7,460 nt of DNA from CAZMFZ01 sp964565665 (GCA_964565665.1 CAZMFZ010000145.1:1-7460), one strand, 5' to 3'. Numbered from the stretch's first letter, positions 1 through 6,807 are shown. The notes: generated by a model from the sequence alone, not told the origin. Numbers and translations: made by a program.

Positions 1-1884
1 CAAGTCGGGAACGTACGTAGGTGAAACTACATTTTCAGACGAAGCCATAAATACTTGGCCTTTGTGGATGTGCTTTAATGCCTGAGTTACAAAATTGTAT
101 TCATCCCAAGGGGAAAAAAAAGCACTGGTTCTAATAATGAGAGCCTGGGGATAGAGTTTCAAAATCCTTTCTTCAGCTTGCTTTTTCGATAATCCATATA
201 CACTCAGGGGCTTGGTAGCACTACTTTCCAAATAAGGCTTATTCGATTCACCATCAAACACCAAATCTGAGGAGAAATTAATAAGCCCTATTTCTCTATT
301 TCTGCAAATGGTGGCAAGGTTAACCGGGCCAAAGGCATTTTCTCGCATACACCTTTCTTTATCATTCTCAGCATTATCTACTTTTACATAGCCTGCGGCA
401 TTGACTATAGCCCACGGGTCGATGTCATTTACTACGTTATTTACTTCTTCGAAATTTGCAATATCCATTTCATTTCGTGAAAGCAGGCGATACGGGATAT
501 TTCTTATTTCACAAATTCTGGCAAATGCTTTTCCTAATGTTCCTGTAGCCCCTGTAATGGCTAATGGCCTAATGGAAAGGTTAGAAGTAGTGATTTTTAT
601 GGTTTCGGGTTTTGATTGAAACAGCAATCTTTCGTCTCTATTCCACCAACCAGCAGTTTTTAATACTTCGTGATCGAAAATTTGTTCTTTGCAAAGCTTT
701 TTGATCAACTGGCCTACAGCAGTGATTCTTGGGATTTTCGATCGCACATCGAAAGCACCTGGTTCGTAATAATTGTTGTCGTGGGTTAAAAGTACATTCC
801 AGTTGTAAGCGCCAAACAAAGCCCAAGATGTAATCGCAACAATGGGCAATCCTTTGGCATTTAGTTTTTTGGTGCTTTCATATACTTCATTAAGCCAGCG
901 CAATTGCTCATCTCTTGTGCAACCTATATGCACTTCGGTGACTGCAATTGGAATGGCTTTATACCTTTTGGCTACTTCTTTCAGTAAATTTTCCAAGCCA
1001 TATATTCCCTTGCGCCTCACCCTTACAGCTTCTACATCTACATATTTATTTTCACCATTGCCCCCATGCAGGTGTTGAGGATATTTATCGAGGCTCGAAT
1101 CTATAAACCGCTCACTGGTGATATAGTAATTGATGCCAATAATATCTGGCATGCAATGATTTAGTGTAAAAAAATTAAGCTCAGTTTCTTTGATGCCTGC
1201 CCAAATAAAGTATTTCCACAGCTTGTGTGTTGGGTTAAATTTGCCTAAAAGAAAATCAAAAGTGAGCCATCTTCTTTCATTTTCAAATTTTGCTTGATAA
1301 GCTAATTCTGGTGTGCTGAAGGTTTTGCCCAAATCTTCAGTTTGCACAAGTTTTGCCAATGGATTTAGGGCTTTAATGGCCTTCATTACTTCAATAGTAG
1401 CCTTGCATTGGTTGAGAAAAGCCATGGCAAATGAGGTATCGTTTTTTAAATGCGGATACCAAATTCCGTACAGGCCACTAAATCTTGCGGTAGTAAGGGG
1501 CTCATTAATGGGAGTATAATATTCGATCCAAGGATAACGCTCGGCAACTGCCTGTGCAAATGCCACTAGCTTTTGGGGAAAATCCGGGTCTAATAGATTG
1601 GTATTGGCAGGCCCGCTTCCGTGGTGCAGCAAACCTACTATTGGCACAATGCCTAGTTCCTTTAGTTTATGTAAGCGCTCATCTGTCCATGACCAATCTG
1701 CATGTTCCAAACCGTTAGGTGCTATGCGTTCCCAAAGCACAGGGTAGCGAATCTTCTTGATGCCAAGCTCTGCTAGCAGATCAAGATCTTCACTCCTCGC
1801 TTCATGACCTGTCTTGATTATTTGGTCGAACCAAACATCTTCCACCCTATTGACTGTGCATTCAATACCGCCCCATATTTCCAT
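1..1884 (-). CDS. GH1-like domain fused to RmlD-like sugar-nucleotide reductase (3' end outside window)
   Basis: This reading frame is open for 628 codons from ATG at 1884 and runs off the left edge. An in-frame TAA two codons upstream fixes the start. Residues 1 to about 400 resemble a family-1 glycoside hydrolase (beta-glucosidase fold). TPINEPL carries the acid/base Glu128, GINYY lies at 250-254, VTEV places a candidate nucleophile at Glu317, and SWALFGAYNW (353-362) sits where GH1 enzymes have their late Trp motif. Residues from about 438 resemble RmlD/dTDP-4-dehydrorhamnose reductase, an extended SDR: nucleotide-binding GATGTLGKAF (445-454), NAAG (495-498), FSSD (537-540) and the YGLSK catalytic Tyr563/Lys567 pair. 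About 100 reductase residues should lie beyond the window. No signal peptide is seen, so it is probably cytoplasmic. It follows the glycosyltransferase-mutase gene by 18 bp. The domain families are clear; the substrates and whether the hydrolase half is active are not. Confidence 0.9.
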   Translation of the reverse strand, partial: MEIWGGIECTVNRVEDVWFDQIIKTGHEARSEDLDLLAELGIKKIRYPVLWERIAPNGLEHADWSWTDERLHKLKELGIVPIVGLLHHGSGPANTNLLDPDFPQKLVAFAQAVAERYPWIEYYTPINEPLTTARFSGLYGIWYPHLKNDTSFAMAFLNQCKATIEVMKAIKALNPLAKLVQTEDLGKTFSTPELAYQAKFENERRWLTFDFLLGKFNPTHKLWKYFIWAGIKETELNFFTLNHCMPDIIGINYYITSERFIDSSLDKYPQHLHGGNGENKYVDVEAVRVRRKGIYGLENLLKEVAKRYKAIPIAVTEVHIGCTRDEQLRWLNEVYESTKKLNAKGLPIVAITSWALFGAYNWNVLLTHDNNYYEPGAFDVRSKIPRITAVGQLIKKLCKEQIFDHEVLKTAGWWNRDERLLFQSKPETIKITTSNLSIRPLAITGATGTLGKAFARICEIRNIPYRLLSRNEMDIANFEEVNNVVNDIDPWAIVNAAGYVKVDNAENDKERCMRENAFGPVNLATICRNREIGLINFSSDLVFDGESNKPYLESSATKPLSVYGLSKKQAEERILKLYPQALIIRTSAFFSPWDEYNFVTQALKHIHKGQVFMASSENVVSPTYVPDL

Positions 1885-1902
1885 AGCTTAATACAGATTT
1901 AT

Positions 1903-4422
1903 TTATACAAGGCTGGTTTTCTTGACCTCTTCAGCCTTTTTTATTTTTTCGAATGTGCTCAACGCCTGGGCTACCACTTGATCCATATTATAATATTTGT
2001 AAGTAGCCAGCCTCCCTACGAAAATCACACTGTCGGTAGTTTCCTGTGCCAGCTTTTCGTATTTTCTATAGCGTTCGTTATTTTCTTCACGAGGAATAGG
2101 GTAATAGGGGTCGCCTTCTGCTTTGGGGAATTCATAAACTACCGATGTTTTATGATGTTTCTGGCCTGTCAGATATTTAAATTCTGTGATTCTGGTATAG
2201 AGATGTTCGTTGGGGAAATTAATAGTCCCGGTTTTTTGATAGATATCTGTATCAAAAGTTTCAAACACAAATTCGAGTGATCTATAAGGCAGTTTACCAT
2301 GTTTATAACCAAAATATTCATCAATGGGGCCAGTGTAAATCATCTCTTTGTATGGAAATAGATTTTTGACCTCCTTATAATCTGTATTCAGCATTATTTT
2401 AATATTCGGATGGTTCAACATATTTTGAAACATCTTGGTATAGCCGTTCATGGGCATAGCTTGGTATTTATCGGTAAAATACCTGTTGTCTCGATTACTT
2501 CTCACAGGCACTCGTGCCGCTACCGATGCATTGAGTTCTGAAGGATCCAATCCCCATTGCTTTTTGGTATAATTTTTAAAAAATTTATCATACAAACTTC
2601 TTCCTACCTTGCTTACGACCACGTCTTCAGAGGTGATTATATGACCTGGATGCTCAGCTACTGATTCAAAATATTCGTCAAGTTCTGAAGAGTTGAAAGA
2701 GAAGCCATAAAGATTATTGATGGTATCAAGATTGATAGGCATAGGAACCATCATGCCATCTACACTTGCCAATACTCGATGCTCATAATTTCTCCATTTT
2801 GTAAAGCGGGAGAGGTATTCAAATACATCAAGTGAATTGGTGTGGAAAATGTGAGGACCATATTTATGAATCAAAATCCCATCATCATTGTAGCAATCAT
2901 AAGCATTGCCACCGATGTGCTCTCTTTTATCTATGATGACAATCTTTTTGCCAGATTTCGCCAAGCGTTCGGCCAACACACAGCCTGCAAACCCCGCACC
3001 CACAATCAGGTAATCAAACCCACTTGCATTCCCAACCGTCACGTTATCAGATTTGATGATATCTTCGATTTGTGTGTCAATAGTTGATAATGAGCTTTTT
3101 CTAAATGAATCAACAGTAGATATCGCTTTTTTAGTTATTGATTTGGCATCGTTACCGTTGGTATGTAAGTCAAATCCATTGTGATGCAAGGTTTGTATTT
3201 TCATTAAGTTATTTGGAATAACAACCTGGGAATGCACCTTTGCTTGCCAGGTTTTATAGATCAAAGTATTGATTTTACTCCAAGTTTTATCCCATGAATT
3301 TTGAGCCAAAAAATCATCAACCGCATCTTTCCATTTTTTGTCAGCTCTTTTTTCAAAAGCTTTGCGCACAGCAATGGCAAAATTTTCTGCGTCATCAGCT
3401 ATATGTACCAAATTATTATTCCCGTAGGGATTTACTACATCAATAATAGAAGTAGAAACCACAGGCCTGTGTGCTGCTAAATACTCGGGTGTTTTGGTAG
3501 GGCTGATAAATTTTGTTGATTCATTTAATGCAAAAGGGAGCATGGCCACATCCCAGTTTCCCAGATACGCAGGCAATTCATGGTAGCTTTTACCTCCTAG
3601 ATAGTGCAAATTGGCATATTTAGGCAAGGTGTTGGGGTCGATTTTTACCACGGGTCCTATAATCACAATATGCCAATCTTTCAGTTTCTTTGCTAACCCG
3701 TCTAACAATTCAATATCCATTCTTTCGTCAATAACACCATAAAAACCAATGCGTGGATGTGGAATAGATGCCTGATCGTTAGGGTCTGGAAGTTGAGGAC
3801 CTTTTTCAAAATGTTCTTTATCTATGCTGCTGGGAATGCCGTGAATGTTTTTGTGCTTATTCTTTTTGTGGGCGTACAAATTCATGCCTCCGGTGAACAT
3901 TAAATCCGCCTTTTTGATCAATTCATCTTCCAGACTTACGAGATTTTCAGGTGCAAACTTAAATGCCGATAATTCATCCATACAATCATACACCACAAGT
4001 TTGGGTTTGAGATGTCTGGTAAACGTCAGAGCCATGGGGTTGTAATACCATGAAAGATAGTTTTCTATTTTATCGCATATCGATAATTTAATAATTAGAT
4101 TCTTTAGTTCTTCTTCAATCTGTATGGGATTTAAACTTTCAGATATATGAGGCACACATACATTTACCCCCGATTCAGACACCGATCTGTCGAAAAAAGA
4201 CTCTGGGATATTTTCAAAAATAGGTTCTTCAATAAAATAAACCCTTTGGCTACTCGCAAACCTAGTTAAAAGGTGCTGTGGCCGTTGAAAAACAAAATTC
4301 CATCGCAAATGTGAGAAGCAAAGAATGTCAAAATCACCGGGAATTGTTTTAGATGCAGAATCAATTTCTTTATTTAAGTAGTCGCTTACATTTGATCCAT
4401 TTACAATTTTTGGAGATTCCAT
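1903..4422 (-). CDS. glf: Glycosyltransferase-UDP-galactopyranose mutase fusion protein
   Basis: This 839-residue protein has two enzymes in one chain. Residues about 30-395 form a GT-B glycosyltransferase: the N-terminal half begins FDILCFSHLRWNFVFQRPQH (31-50), and the C-terminal half carries SPTKTPEYLAAHRPVVST (307-324), where Glu313 is the expected sugar-nucleotide contact. Residues about 395-465 are a poorly conserved, Ser/Thr/Lys-rich linker. Residues about 468-825 are UDP-galactopyranose mutase, the flavoenzyme that converts UDP-galactopyranose to UDP-galactofuranose. Visible marks are the FAD-binding GAGFAG (475-480), GGNAYD (504-509), YGPHIFHT (521-528), NYTKKQWG (617-624), the IYTGPIDEYF region (695-704) and GRLATYKYYNMDQ (803-815). 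Mutases usually stand alone at about 360-390 residues. The natural inference is a transferase using the galactofuranose donor made next to it, but the transferase acceptor and donor cannot be read from sequence. No membrane segment is obvious. It is the first gene of a minus-strand operon. The symbol applies to the mutase half only. Confidence 0.93.
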   Translation of the reverse strand: MESPKIVNGSNVSDYLNKEIDSASKTIPGDFDILCFSHLRWNFVFQRPQHLLTRFASSQRVYFIEEPIFENIPESFFDRSVSESGVNVCVPHISESLNPIQIEEELKNLIIKLSICDKIENYLSWYYNPMALTFTRHLKPKLVVYDCMDELSAFKFAPENLVSLEDELIKKADLMFTGGMNLYAHKKNKHKNIHGIPSSIDKEHFEKGPQLPDPNDQASIPHPRIGFYGVIDERMDIELLDGLAKKLKDWHIVIIGPVVKIDPNTLPKYANLHYLGGKSYHELPAYLGNWDVAMLPFALNESTKFISPTKTPEYLAAHRPVVSTSIIDVVNPYGNNNLVHIADDAENFAIAVRKAFEKRADKKWKDAVDDFLAQNSWDKTWSKINTLIYKTWQAKVHSQVVIPNNLMKIQTLHHNGFDLHTNGNDAKSITKKAISTVDSFRKSSLSTIDTQIEDIIKSDNVTVGNASGFDYLIVGAGFAGCVLAERLAKSGKKIVIIDKREHIGGNAYDCYNDDGILIHKYGPHIFHTNSLDVFEYLSRFTKWRNYEHRVLASVDGMMVPMPINLDTINNLYGFSFNSSELDEYFESVAEHPGHIITSEDVVVSKVGRSLYDKFFKNYTKKQWGLDPSELNASVAARVPVRSNRDNRYFTDKYQAMPMNGYTKMFQNMLNHPNIKIMLNTDYKEVKNLFPYKEMIYTGPIDEYFGYKHGKLPYRSLEFVFETFDTDIYQKTGTINFPNEHLYTRITEFKYLTGQKHHKTSVVYEFPKAEGDPYYPIPREENNERYRKYEKLAQETTDSVIFVGRLATYKYYNMDQVVAQALSTFEKIKKAEEVKKTSLV

Positions 4423-4611
4423 ATTTAGGCTGATTTAATCAACCACAATGCCTAAAAAAATAGTGCCACCGAAACATCCTGCTGTCTATATCGGGTAGTT
4501 CAACCTCTTTCTGGTGAACTTTTCATTCTACCAAATAATTCCAACTATTTTTGACCACATTACCTAATATCTCTCTTACCCGACAGCACTTCCAAGAAAT
4601 TTAACTTAACC
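4423..4611. other. Non-coding gap upstream of the sugar operon
   Basis: This gap of 189 bp separates the PorP/SprF remnant from the glycosyltransferase-mutase gene and must hold the leader of the minus-strand operon unless transcription reads through from the remnant. I found no convincing TAnnTTTG-type promoter in it on the minus strand. Two sequence details stand out: an 11-nt palindrome TGATTTAATCA (4431-4441), nine bases before the start codon, and a long-range inverted match between 4480-4497 and 4577-4588. No open frame of interest is seen. Confidence 0.5.
4480..4588. repeat. Imperfect long-range inverted repeat in the operon leader
   Basis: TGCTGTC-TATA-TCGGGTA at 4480-4497 is matched by TACCCGACAGCA at 4577-4588, whose reverse complement is TGCTGTCGGGTA. 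The arms pair over about 12 bases once a short run including TATA is looped out on the left side. The arms lie about 80 bp apart. They could fold the 5' leader of the minus-strand sugar operon, or be the worn ends of a lost small element. Chance is possible at this length. Confidence 0.3.
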
Positions 4612-5235
4612 TTAATTTAAGATAGCAGTACCACTCATTCTATTTGCCAATGAGCTAGTTGCAAAATCATAATTGAAGGCTACCAAAAAGGTTGAAACTT
4701 GGAGTTCGAGACCTAAAGCAAGTGAATTGTTATGGGTATATTTTGGAATAAAAGCAATACTGGCATGGTTTAATAAAATATTGTTTTCCTGTTGAAGTGA
4801 ATAAGTAGCTTTTACGCCCAAAGTGTACCTACGATAGCTTGATTGGTTTGCAAAAAGTATTTCAGGCACTACTGACCAGTATTGGTTTGCAAAAACCCTA
4901 ACCCCGCTATGGATAAAAAACATATAAGCAAGATTATCTTTATTTCCTACTAAAGAACGATAGGGCTCGTTTAGATGCTGAGCAGAAATACCTAAGAAGA
5001 ATTTTTGTCTGCCATTAGTGTCTTCTTTAATAAAATTAAGCCCGGTAGATAAGTCAAGGTAATTTCTATTCATAGAACCTAGGTTTTCGCCATTTCCGAT
5101 GTTGGGCTCATATCCACCATTGTTGGTATATTGAGACTCTGTAGAAAAGTTATTGGTATTAACACCATATTGATAATAGCCACCCTGAACCTCATTCAAT
5201 TCCATAAATGAATTACGAACCTCTTTTTCTACCAT
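4612..5235 (-). CDS. PorP/SprF-family outer-membrane protein, truncated remnant
   Basis: The 207-residue product matches the C-terminal two thirds of the PorP/SprF family, outer-membrane beta-barrel proteins associated with the Bacteroidota type IX secretion system and gliding. Recognisable stretches are GGYYQYGVNTNNFST (18-32), the LDLSTGLNF strand (60-68), FFLGISAQHLNEPYRS (79-94), the SGVRVFANQYWSVVPEILF block (110-128) and FNYDFATSSLANRMSG (187-202). Full members are about 300-340 residues with a signal peptide and an early NPAYAG-like segment; both are missing. Upstream DNA has an in-frame TAA about eight codons before the ATG at 5235 and no recognisable N-terminus in other frames. The C-terminus stops at GTAILN, where relatives usually continue into a final GAFEISL-like strand. 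It cannot be exported as written and is most likely a non-functional fragment. Family assignment is firm; function is doubtful. Confidence 0.8.
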   Translation of the reverse strand: MVEKEVRNSFMELNEVQGGYYQYGVNTNNFSTESQYTNNGGYEPNIGNGENLGSMNRNYLDLSTGLNFIKEDTNGRQKFFLGISAQHLNEPYRSLVGNKDNLAYMFFIHSGVRVFANQYWSVVPEILFANQSSYRRYTLGVKATYSLQQENNILLNHASIAFIPKYTHNNSLALGLELQVSTFLVAFNYDFATSSLANRMSGTAILN

Positions 5236-5282
5236 TATTTGAAAATTCTTCTTCGCAATTTAATGATTTATTTTGTTCGTTG

Positions 5283-5306
5283 ATTGTCTGGTGAGGACAC
5301 CAATGC
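5283..5306. repeat. Degenerate REP-like palindrome
   Basis: The core TGGTG-AGGA-CACCA (5289-5302) is a 5-bp stem with a 4-nt loop. Its layout matches the loop-proximal part of the palindrome at 6808-6836, which reads CTGGTG-AAAA-CACCAG on the minus strand. The outer stem is broken here. It may be a third, decayed or variant copy of the same repeat family, lying beside the truncated PorP/SprF gene. The short stem makes this tentative. Confidence 0.35.
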
Positions 5307-5414
5307 TATTTAAATAAGGATAAGTATCTTATAATCTTGTTTTAATCAATTTCAAATTATTAGAATAATCCAATTTTTAATAGTTTTTTTTACAAGACCC
5401 AAATATTTACTAAA

Positions 5415-5445
5415 AAAGAGGCAATATTTTCCTCTTTGCTTTTTT
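5415..5445. terminator. Possible bidirectional terminator hairpin
   Basis: AAAGAGG (5415-5421) pairs with CCTCTTT (5431-5437) across a 9-nt loop. On the plus strand it is followed by GC and a run of six T; on the minus strand the stem runs into TTT. The stem is short and low in GC, and no intact gene now feeds into it from either side, so it may be left over from lost sequence or may insulate the HTH promoter. Confidence 0.35.
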
Positions 5446-5484
5446 AAAAGCATTATTTGAACTTTTAATATTGTTTAAGGTTCG

Positions 5485-5492
5485 TATATTTG
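5485..5492 (+). promoter_or_regulatory. Bacteroidota-type -7 box for the HTH-TA operon
   Basis: TATATTTG fits the TAnnTTTG -7 consensus of the Bacteroidota primary sigma factor and lies 49 bases before the HTH start codon. The matching -33 element is weak: the nearest clear TTTG (5456-5459) is 25 bases upstream, longer than the usual spacing. Supported by position and box match only. Confidence 0.5.
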
Positions 5493-5508
5493 CCTTATTC
5501 AATAATAT

Positions 5509-5526
5509 AAGGCTATAAAAAGCCTT
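5509..5526. promoter_or_regulatory. Inverted repeat in HTH leader, candidate operator
   Basis: AAGGCT (5509-5514) and AGCCTT (5521-5526) form a perfect 6-bp inverted repeat with a 6-nt AT spacer. It lies between the -7 box and the HTH start, 15 bases before the ATG. Xre-type regulators in toxin-antitoxin operons often bind such repeats to repress their own transcription, so this is the best operator candidate. A leader RNA hairpin is the alternative. Confidence 0.4.
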
Positions 5527-5541
5527 TTAAGGTTAAATAGT

Positions 5542-5889
5542 ATGATAAGTTTTGGAAAAAAAATTGCAATACTCCGTAAAGACAAAAATTGGTCTCAAAC
5601 AGAATTGTCCAATAAATTGAATACTTCGGTTAGTGTAATCTCTCGATACGAAAGAGATGAGATGACCCCTAGTATTGATGCCGCTAAAAAACTAGCCGAT
5701 TTATTGCAAACAACAGTAGGCTATCTTTTAGGCGAAAATGAGGACACCGATATTTTTAAAGAACCTGAGATTTTAGAACGGTTTAAGGCGATTAAATCGT
5801 TTAATAAAGAGGACAAAGAAAAAATTTACTTCACTCTCGATGCAATGATACACGAAGTAGGCAACAGAAAACAATACGCTAACAAATAG
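5542..5889 (+). CDS. Xre-family HTH transcriptional regulator
   Basis: The 115-residue protein opens with a Cro/cI-type helix-turn-helix at about residues 4-62. SQTELSNKLN (18-27) forms the second helix, SVSVISRYERD (29-39) the recognition helix, and the domain closes with the family-typical LADLLQTTVGYLLGE (51-65). The remaining 50 residues (IFKEPEILERF...KEKIYFTLDAMI) look helical, perhaps a dimerisation tail; no peptidase or toxin domain is present. The ATG at 5542 follows a -7 box by 49 bases and has no clear Shine-Dalgarno, as is normal in Bacteroidota. The gene is the first of four on the plus strand and ends 5 bp before the antitoxin gene, so it probably controls the operon. Stand-alone relatives of this regulator type are common in Bacteroidota, so the link to this toxin-antitoxin pair rests on the gene arrangement. 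Confidence 0.9.
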   Translation: MISFGKKIAILRKDKNWSQTELSNKLNTSVSVISRYERDEMTPSIDAAKKLADLLQTTVGYLLGENEDTDIFKEPEILERFKAIKSFNKEDKEKIYFTLDAMIHEVGNRKQYANK

Positions 5890-5894
5890 AAATC

Positions 5895-6128
5895 ATGATA
5901 AAAACAATCGTAATTCCGCAAAACAATAGCCTGTACTTGACAATACCAAACAGTTATATTGGGAAAGAAATTGAAATACTACTTTATTCAAAGGAGGAGT
6001 TGATGCTAGAAAAACCAAACCCTAAAAAAACAATGGCAGATTTCAGCGGTGTACTTTCCGAAAGTGATTACCAATCTTTAAAAATACATACTGATCAAGC
6101 ACGTAAAGAATGGAACCGAGATATTTAA
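5895..6128 (+). CDS. VapB-like antitoxin of the VapC pair
   Basis: This 77-residue protein has a beta-rich N-terminus (residues 2-31, IKTIVIPQNNSLYLTIP then IGKEIEILLY) resembling the short strands of AbrB/SpoVT-type antitoxin DNA-binding domains. A linker rich in Lys and Pro (39-46) follows, then a charged C-terminal tail, DFSGVLSESDYQSLKIHTDQ (49-68) ending ARKEWNRDI. Tails of the form F-x-G-x-L-S...R-x-E-W are typical of antitoxins whose C-terminus lies in the groove of a PIN-domain toxin. Its last 19 bases overlap the start of the toxin gene, which implies translational coupling. I recognise the type from architecture and position; the exact family is not certain, and DNA binding by the N-terminus is inferred. 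Confidence 0.8.
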   Translation: MIKTIVIPQNNSLYLTIPNSYIGKEIEILLYSKEELMLEKPNPKKTMADFSGVLSESDYQSLKIHTDQARKEWNRDI

Positions 6129-6490
6129 TTGACACCAATGTTATTATTGACAATTTTGCCAATAAGCTAACTGAAAAAGGAAAAACCCTTTTGTATTATA
6201 TTGAGATAACCGTTTCTGCTGTTACCAAAATAGAAGTTCTTGGCTGGCTTAATGCTAGCGAAAAGCAATTAGAACCACTAAATGCTTTTATGGAAATAGC
6301 AACCGTTTTACCAATTAGTGAAGCTGTGATAGAAAAAACAATTGCTATTAGACAAGGGAAGAAAATCGCTCTTGGCGATGCTATTATTGCAGCTACTGCA
6401 CTTGTTTATGATCTTACTATTATTTCTCGCAATACCTCCGATTTCAAAAACATTGAGGGATTAGTAGTTATTGATCCTTATAAAGTGTGA
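6110..6490 (+). CDS. vapC: VapC-like PIN-domain ribonuclease toxin
   Basis: The 126-residue product is a PIN-domain protein of normal VapC length. The acidic metal-binding set is in place: Asp8 in YLIDTNVIID, Glu42 in TKIEVLGW, Asp90 in LGDAIIAATAL, and Asp111 in SRNTSDF. Such toxins are Mg2+-dependent RNases that typically cut tRNA or rRNA and are neutralised by the cognate antitoxin; the RNA target here cannot be told from sequence. The ATG at 6110 puts LIDTN at the expected position and overlaps the antitoxin frame by 19 nt. No lesion is seen, so the toxin looks intact and must be held in check by the upstream gene. The stop codon at 6488-6490 is 4 bp before the next gene. Confidence 0.9.
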   Translation: MEPRYLIDTNVIIDNFANKLTEKGKTLLYYIEITVSAVTKIEVLGWLNASEKQLEPLNAFMEIATVLPISEAVIEKTIAIRQGKKIALGDAIIAATALVYDLTIISRNTSDFKNIEGLVVIDPYKV

Positions 6491-6494
6491 TGCT

Positions 6495-6725
6495 ATGTCA
6501 AAAACTGAAGTAAAGAAGAAATTCATTGATAGAATGGAGTTTTTTTACAGAAATTTTGGTAGTGAATGGACTTCAAATGATTTTGTTTCTAACGATAATC
6601 AAAAAGAATATTTAGGGAAATTATTAATTGAATTGCAAAACAAAGGAGTAATATCAATAAATAAAGAAGGCAAATCCTTTACTATTTTGTATTTGCCTTC
6701 TAAGTATGATAATCTGCTTATTTAA
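6495..6725 (+). CDS. Small uncharacterised protein, winged-helix-like C-terminus
   Basis: I do not recognise this 76-residue protein. The start was set at ATG 6495 (MSKTEVKKKF), 4 bp after the toxin stop; a TTG at 6471 in the same frame would add eight residues overlapping vapC and is less likely. Residues 1-20 are basic and aromatic (KKKFIDRMEFFYRNFG). Residues about 25-50 read as helices (WTSNDF, then QKEYLGKLLIELQNKGVI), followed by a hairpin-like SINKEGKSFTILYL (54-67). Two helices followed by a Gly-containing beta wing suggests a winged-helix fold, but this is judged by eye. No signal peptide or membrane segment is present. The tight spacing puts it in the same transcript as the regulator, antitoxin and toxin. 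It could be an extra regulator of the cassette, or an unrelated passenger. Confidence 0.7.
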   Translation: MSKTEVKKKFIDRMEFFYRNFGSEWTSNDFVSNDNQKEYLGKLLIELQNKGVISINKEGKSFTILYLPSKYDNLLI

Positions 6726-6807
6726 GGGAAATTGATTATTTCTCCAGTAGTTAAGTTTCTTAATTTCGTTATCTTGATTTGAGAATTTGTTATAAATTGA
6801 CAACCTA

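Larger units (their letters stand above)
5236..5541. other. Intergenic region between the PorP/SprF remnant and the toxin-antitoxin operon
   Basis: This 306-bp, very AT-rich stretch has no supported gene. From left to right it holds a degenerate REP-like palindrome (5283-5306), a featureless AT-rich section (about 5310-5410), a terminator-like hairpin (5415-5437), a short inverted repeat TGCTTTT-TT-AAAAGCA (5437-5452), a -7 promoter box (5485-5492) and an inverted repeat in the leader of the HTH gene (5509-5526). The remnant gene and the HTH gene are divergent here. Confidence 0.6.

Noticed and set aside
638..826. A short minus-strand frame inside the GH1-RmlD gene.
   Set aside because: It is an alternative frame of a gene whose own frame is unbroken and carries motifs on both sides.
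1804..2280. A 158-codon plus-strand frame overlapping the mutase gene.
   Set aside because: It lies antisense to strongly conserved mutase sequence and has no recognisable domain, so it is a shadow frame.
6471..6494. TTG at 6471 as the start of the small protein after vapC.
   Set aside because: It would overlap vapC and use a rare start, while ATG at 6495 sits 4 bp after the vapC stop.
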